The translations under genes were made by a program, and so were the position numbers. From CAXTPV01 sp965276715 (lineage in GTDB: Bacteria; Pseudomonadota; Alphaproteobacteria; Acetobacterales; Acetobacteraceae): a DNA stretch of 64,000 bases. Location: positions 3,720,001 through 3,784,000 of the forward strand of contig OZ255622.1 of NCBI GenBank assembly GCA_965276715.1. Reading direction: 5' to 3'. Shown in pieces: positions 60,492 through 64,000 of the stretch. A model generated the notes under the pieces. That model saw only the letters and a list, made by a program, of their open reading frames with translations. It was not told where the DNA came from and made no database searches. The stretch's first letter is position 1; each line of letters begins with the position of its first letter.

Positions 60492-63400
60492 CTACTCGGC
60501 GGGCGAGCGGACGCGGTCGCCGACGCGGACGCGCCGGGAGCGGCGGACGCCGACGCGGCGGACGACGGTGTAGAATACGGGCGTGAAGATCAGGCCGAAC
60601 ACGGTCACGCCGAGCATGCCGAAGAACACCGCGGTTCCCAATGAGCGCCGCATTTCGGAACCGGCGCCGGTCGCGACCGCGAGCGGGGCCACGCCGAGGA
60701 TGAAGGCGAACGACGTCATCAGGATCGGACGCAGACGGGTGCGGGCCGCATGCACCGCAGCGTTCGCCGCGGTGGCGCCGGCCTCCTCGGCCTGGCGCGC
60801 GAACTCCACGATCAGGATCGCGTTCTTGGCCGCCAGACCCACAAGGACCACGAAGCCGATCTGGGCCAGGATGTCGATCGACAGGCCGCGGAAGAGCAGA
60901 CCGGTGACCGACGCGAGCAGACACATCGGCACGATCAGGATCACCGCGAGCGGCAGCCGCAGGCTCTCGTATTGAGCGGCCAGCACGAGGAAGACGAAGA
61001 GTGCCGCGGCACCGAAGACGAGCAGCGTCGGCGTGCCGCGCTGCTGCTGCTGGAAGGCGAGCTCGGTCCACTCGAAGCCGACGCCGCGCGGCAGCACCTG
61101 ATGGGCGAGTTCCTCCATGCGATGCAAAGCGGTGCCGGTGGCCACACCGGGGGCGGCGGCACCCATCACCTCGGCGGCCGGATAGAGGTCGTAGCGCGGC
61201 ACGCGGTAGGGCGAGGTCTCGTTGTCGAAGCGGGAGACGGTGCCGATCGGGACCATGCCGCCCGAACTGTTGCGGACCTTGAGGCGGCCGATGTCGTTGA
61301 TGCCGCGGCGGAACTTGCCGTCCGCCTGGGCAATGACCTCGTAGGTGCGGCCGAGATAGTTGAAGTCGTTGACGTACTGCGAGCCCATGTAGACCTGCAG
61401 CGTGTTGAAGACGTCGGTGGGCGTCAGGCCGAGCTTCTCGGTCTTTTCGCGGTCGATCGCGGCATAGACCGACGGCGTGCGCGTCGAGAAGAGCGTGAAC
61501 ACGCCGGCAAAGTCGGGGTCGTGGTTGGCAGCACCCACCAGCGTCTGCGCCGCCTTGGCGAGCACGTCGGGGCCGACGCCGTCGCGGTCCTGCAGCATCA
61601 TCTTGAAGCCGCCGGCGCTGCCGAGGCCCTGCACCGGCGGCGGCGGGATGGTGAGGATGAAGGCGTCCTGGACGACGGAGAGGCGGCGGCGCAGGTCGGC
61701 CAGCACGGTCGCCGCGGTCACGCCCTTGAGCGTGTGGTTGTAGAGCGTGGGCAGGCCGGTGAAGATCGTGCCGTCGTTGGACGCCACGGTGAAGGTGGTG
61801 GCGTCGAGTCCGGCGAAGGGAACGACGTGCTCGACACCAGGCGTCTTGAGCATGATGTCGGCGACGCGCTTGACCACCGCCTCGGTCCGGTCGAGCGTCG
61901 CGCCTGGCGGCAACTGCAGCACCGTGATCAGGTAGCCCTGGTCCTGCTCCGGGATGAAGCCGGTGGGGGCGCGCGAGAACTGCACGCCCGCGAGCGCGAT
62001 CAGGCCGACATAGATCGCGAGCACCAGGCCCACCAGGCGGACGAGGCGGGAGGTCAGGCGGGCGTAGCCTTCCGACAGGCGCGCGAAGCCGGCGTTGAAC
62101 AGGTCGAAGCCGCCACGGACCGCGCGCGCGGCGATGCTGCCGCGCCGCGCGTCGTTCGGCTGATGCTGCTTGAACAGCATCGCGCACAGCGCCGGGCTCA
62201 GGGTGAGCGACACGAAGCAGGAAATCACGGTGGACGCCGCGATGGTGACGGCGAACTGGCGGAAGAACTGCCCGGAGATGCCCGACAGGAACGCGGACGG
62301 GACGAACACGGCGCACAGCGTGAGCGCGATCGCGATCAGCGCGCCGCCGACTTCGTCCATCGTGCGGTGGGCGGCCTCCTTGGGCGTCATGCCGAGCTGC
62401 AGGTTGCGTTCGACGTTCTCGACCACGACGATCGCGTCGTCGACGACGATGCCGACCGCGAGCACGAGCCCGAACAGCGAGAGGTTGTTGAGCGAGATCC
62501 CGACGGCGGCGAGGATGGTGAAGGTGCCGATCAGCGAGACCGGGATCGCGATCACCGGGATCAGCGAGGCGCGCCAGGTCTGCAGGAACAGGATCACGAC
62601 GCCGACCACGAGCAGGATGGCGACGAAGATGGTCTTGATGACCTCGTTGACCGATTTGGCGACGAAGATCGTGGGATCGTAGACGATCCGGTAGCCGACG
62701 CCCGGCGGGAAATCATGCGACAGGTTCTGCATCGTCGAGAGGACTTCGTGCTCGACGGCGAGCGAATTGGCCCCCGGCTCGGCGAAGATCAGCAGCGGCA
62801 GGCCGTCGATGCGGTCCATGTAGGCCGACGAGCCGTAGTCGGCGGCGCCGATCTCGACGCGGCCGATGTCGCGGATGCGGGTGACGCGCCCGTTGCCGTC
62901 GGACTTGACGACGATGTTGGCGAATTGTTCGGGGGTCGACAGCCGGCCGAGGGTCTGGACGTTGAGCTGGAACGCCTCGTGCGAGGGAACGGGGGGCTGG
63001 TTGAGCACGCCCGCGGAGACCTGGACGTTCTGCGCGCGGATGGCGGCGAGCACCTCGCTCGCGTCGAGGTTGTAGGCGGCGACCTTGTCGGGGTCGAGCC
63101 AGATGCGCATCGCGTAGTCGCGGCCGCCGAAGAGCTGGACGTCGCCGACGCCGGGCAGGCGGGCGAGCGCGTCCTTGACGTGCAGGGTCGCGTAATTGGA
63201 GAGGTAGAGCTCGCTGCGGGTCTGGTCGGGCGAGACCAGATGGGCGGCGAGCAGGATGTTCGGGGTCGATTTGCGGACCTGCACGCCGAGCAGCTGGACG
63301 TCCTGCGGCAGGCGCGGCAGCGCGTCCTCGACGCGGTTCTGGGTCAGCATCTGGGCGACGTTGAGGTCGGTTCCGATCTGGAACGTCACCGTCAGCGTGA

Positions 63401-63668
63401 GCTTGCCGTCGCCGGTCGACTGGCTGCTCATGTAGAGCATGTTCTCGACGCCGTTGACTTCCTGCTCGAGCGGGGTCGCGACGGTCTTGGCGACGGTCTC
63501 GGCCGATGCGCCGGGATAGGTCGTGGTGATCTGCACCGTGGGCGGCACGATCTCGGGATATTGCGCGATCGGGAGCGAGAACAGCGCGCCGAGCCCGATC
63601 AGTGTCACGAACGTGCTGATGACGGTCGCCAGGATCGGGCGGTCGATGAAGGTGTGCGTCAGGCGCAT
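60492..63668 (-). CDS. RND efflux transporter permease (AcrB/MexF type, HAE1 family)
   Basis: 1058 residues, full length. N-terminus MRLTHTFIDRPILATVIST with TM1. FVSLTLSPALCAMLF, LFGLVLAVGIVVDDAIVVVE (TM4 proton relay with the Asp pair) and GLAAKNAILIVEFARQ (TM10 Lys) are HAE1 markers. LTVTFQIGTDLN and FTLFSTRTPSVYA periplasmic loops are in place. It exports drugs or dyes with a membrane fusion protein (encoded just upstream) and an outer-membrane channel (not in the window). Confidence 0.95.
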   Translation of the reverse strand: MRLTHTFIDRPILATVISTFVTLIGLGALFSLPIAQYPEIVPPTVQITTTYPGASAETVAKTVATPLEQEVNGVENMLYMSSQSTGDGKLTLTVTFQIGTDLNVAQMLTQNRVEDALPRLPQDVQLLGVQVRKSTPNILLAAHLVSPDQTRSELYLSNYATLHVKDALARLPGVGDVQLFGGRDYAMRIWLDPDKVAAYNLDASEVLAAIRAQNVQVSAGVLNQPPVPSHEAFQLNVQTLGRLSTPEQFANIVVKSDGNGRVTRIRDIGRVEIGAADYGSSAYMDRIDGLPLLIFAEPGANSLAVEHEVLSTMQNLSHDFPPGVGYRIVYDPTIFVAKSVNEVIKTIFVAILLVVGVVILFLQTWRASLIPVIAIPVSLIGTFTILAAVGISLNNLSLFGLVLAVGIVVDDAIVVVENVERNLQLGMTPKEAAHRTMDEVGGALIAIALTLCAVFVPSAFLSGISGQFFRQFAVTIAASTVISCFVSLTLSPALCAMLFKQHQPNDARRGSIAARAVRGGFDLFNAGFARLSEGYARLTSRLVRLVGLVLAIYVGLIALAGVQFSRAPTGFIPEQDQGYLITVLQLPPGATLDRTEAVVKRVADIMLKTPGVEHVVPFAGLDATTFTVASNDGTIFTGLPTLYNHTLKGVTAATVLADLRRRLSVVQDAFILTIPPPPVQGLGSAGGFKMMLQDRDGVGPDVLAKAAQTLVGAANHDPDFAGVFTLFSTRTPSVYAAIDREKTEKLGLTPTDVFNTLQVYMGSQYVNDFNYLGRTYEVIAQADGKFRRGINDIGRLKVRNSSGGMVPIGTVSRFDNETSPYRVPRYDLYPAAEVMGAAAPGVATGTALHRMEELAHQVLPRGVGFEWTELAFQQQQRGTPTLLVFGAAALFVFLVLAAQYESLRLPLAVILIVPMCLLASVTGLLFRGLSIDILAQIGFVVLVGLAAKNAILIVEFARQAEEAGATAANAAVHAARTRLRPILMTSFAFILGVAPLAVATGAGSEMRRSLGTAVFFGMLGVTVFGLIFTPVFYTVVRRVGVRRSRRVRVGDRVRSPAE

Positions 63669-63691
63669 GGGGTCGTCCCGTTCTGGTTCTA

Positions 63692-63732
63692 GTGGACAAA
63701 ATCTGACGGAAGAAACCGTCAGATTTGCCCAC
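63692..63732. repeat. Inverted repeat 1 between the RND pump genes
   Basis: GTGGACAAAATCTGACGG (63692-63709) and CCGTCAGATTTGCCCAC (63716-63732) pair over about 17 bp with one mismatch and a bulge around the perfect 11-bp core AAATCTGACGG. Loop AAGAAA. It lies 24 bp upstream of the permease ATG and could attenuate or stabilise the pump mRNA. Confidence 0.6.
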
Positions 63733-63744
63733 AACCCTTTGTTT

Positions 63745-63798
63745 CAGTGGGCCGATTCACCTGACGCTCGGAGAGCGAGCGTCAGGATCGGACCACTG
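63745..63798. repeat. Inverted repeat 2 between the RND pump genes
   Basis: CAGTGGG-CCGAT-TCA-CCTGACGCTC (63745-63769) pairs with GAGCGTCAGG-ATCGG-ACCACTG (63777-63798). The 10-bp core CCTGACGCTC/GAGCGTCAGG is perfect. Together with repeat 1 it makes two consecutive hairpins 14 bp after the fusion protein stop, possibly an intergenic repeat family or an RNA processing site. Confidence 0.6.
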
Positions 63799-63812
63799 GC
63801 GTCGGTCGCCGC

Positions 63813-64000
63813 CTAGTCCTGGGCGTCGGCGACCGTGTCGAAATGGATCGTCCCGTTCTGGGGCGCGACCTTGGTGCCTGGCATCGCGTGCATCAGGCCA
63901 TCGATGATGACGTGGTCCGTGGGCTGCAGTCCCGAGTCGACGACGCGCAGGCCGCCGCGGGTGCCGCCGAGCGTCACGATCCTGGGCACGACGGTGTTGT
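63813..64000 (-). CDS. RND efflux membrane fusion protein (C-terminal part)
   Basis: The last 62 residues of a periplasmic adaptor: TVVPRIVTLGGTRGGLRVVD, SGLQPTDHVIIDGLMHAMPG and TKVAPQNGTIHFDTVADAQD. The L-x-x-G-D/D-x-V-I-x-G-L pattern is the membrane-proximal domain of AcrA/MexE-type proteins. The gene begins outside the window and precedes the permease by 144 bp. Confidence 0.85.
   Translation of the reverse strand, partial: NTVVPRIVTLGGTRGGLRVVDSGLQPTDHVIIDGLMHAMPGTKVAPQNGTIHFDTVADAQD

Noticed and set aside
60750..63692. A 980-codon + strand frame opposite the RND permease
   Set aside because: Antisense shadow with extreme charge bias (EHDRDE runs); the RND motifs are on the minus strand.
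1..64000. tRNA or rRNA genes and insertion sequences
   Set aside because: No cloverleaf, rRNA core or transposase sequence was recognised by eye; this is a negative by inspection only.

Overview
The window is a high-GC stretch of an alphaproteobacterial chromosome. The lineage markers are GcrA preceded by GANTC sites and a DnaA-box-like site, an EipB-type DUF1849 protein, an IalB-type protein upstream of rlmN, a zinc-finger DinB, and an xseB-ispA-dxs-tlyA block. GC-rich two-hairpin intergenic elements (three copies) suggest Rhodospirillales/Acetobacteraceae, but that placement is inference. No rRNA, tRNA, transposase or integrase was seen.

Layout. (1) 1-12018 is a myo-inositol island. A leftward operon holds a Gfo/Idh/MocA dehydrogenase and a sugar-type ABC importer. 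A rightward operon holds iolC (fused to DUF2090), iolD, iolE, iolB, iolG and an iron-type alcohol dehydrogenase. The divergent promoter region carries two GGAA-N6-TTCC-type sites, the motif described for the regulator IolR in rhizobia. (2) 12029-43461 is mostly core genome: trpS, argG, rlmN, tlyA, dxs, ispA, xseB, tusA, dinB, a thiolase and SDR pair, eipB, aspS, rnd, gcrA, a bactofilin, an adenosine kinase, a large BNR/VPS10-like secreted protein, typA and an AmpG-like permease. (3) 43451-52265 is more accessory. It has a membrane-anchored receiver-like protein, a small P-loop kinase-like protein, a frameshifted GNAT gene, dadA-alr, arfB, two secreted proteins (one resembling a phage tail spike), and an orphan BrnA-like antitoxin. 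(4) 52594-59491 is a complete type II-C CRISPR-Cas locus. It has 37 repeats of 36 bp with 36 spacers of 30 bp, cas2, cas1, a compact cas9 of 1026 codons, and a tracrRNA that I locate divergently upstream of cas9. (5) 59680-60452 holds two small unknown genes. (6) 60492-64000 is an RND efflux pump permease and the end of its membrane fusion protein.

The main discovery-type signal is the CRISPR locus. The tracrRNA carries a 25-nt perfect anti-repeat, a UUCG-capped stem and a GC-rich terminator stem ending in a TCGTTTA-like tail. Its orientation sets crRNA polarity to the + strand, so the array runs convergently toward cas2-cas1-cas9. A 13-bp inverted repeat sits at the junction of the two transcripts. 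The repeat aligns position by position with the Neisseria type II-C repeat as I remember it, including an extended -10-like 3' end, so each repeat may carry its own promoter.
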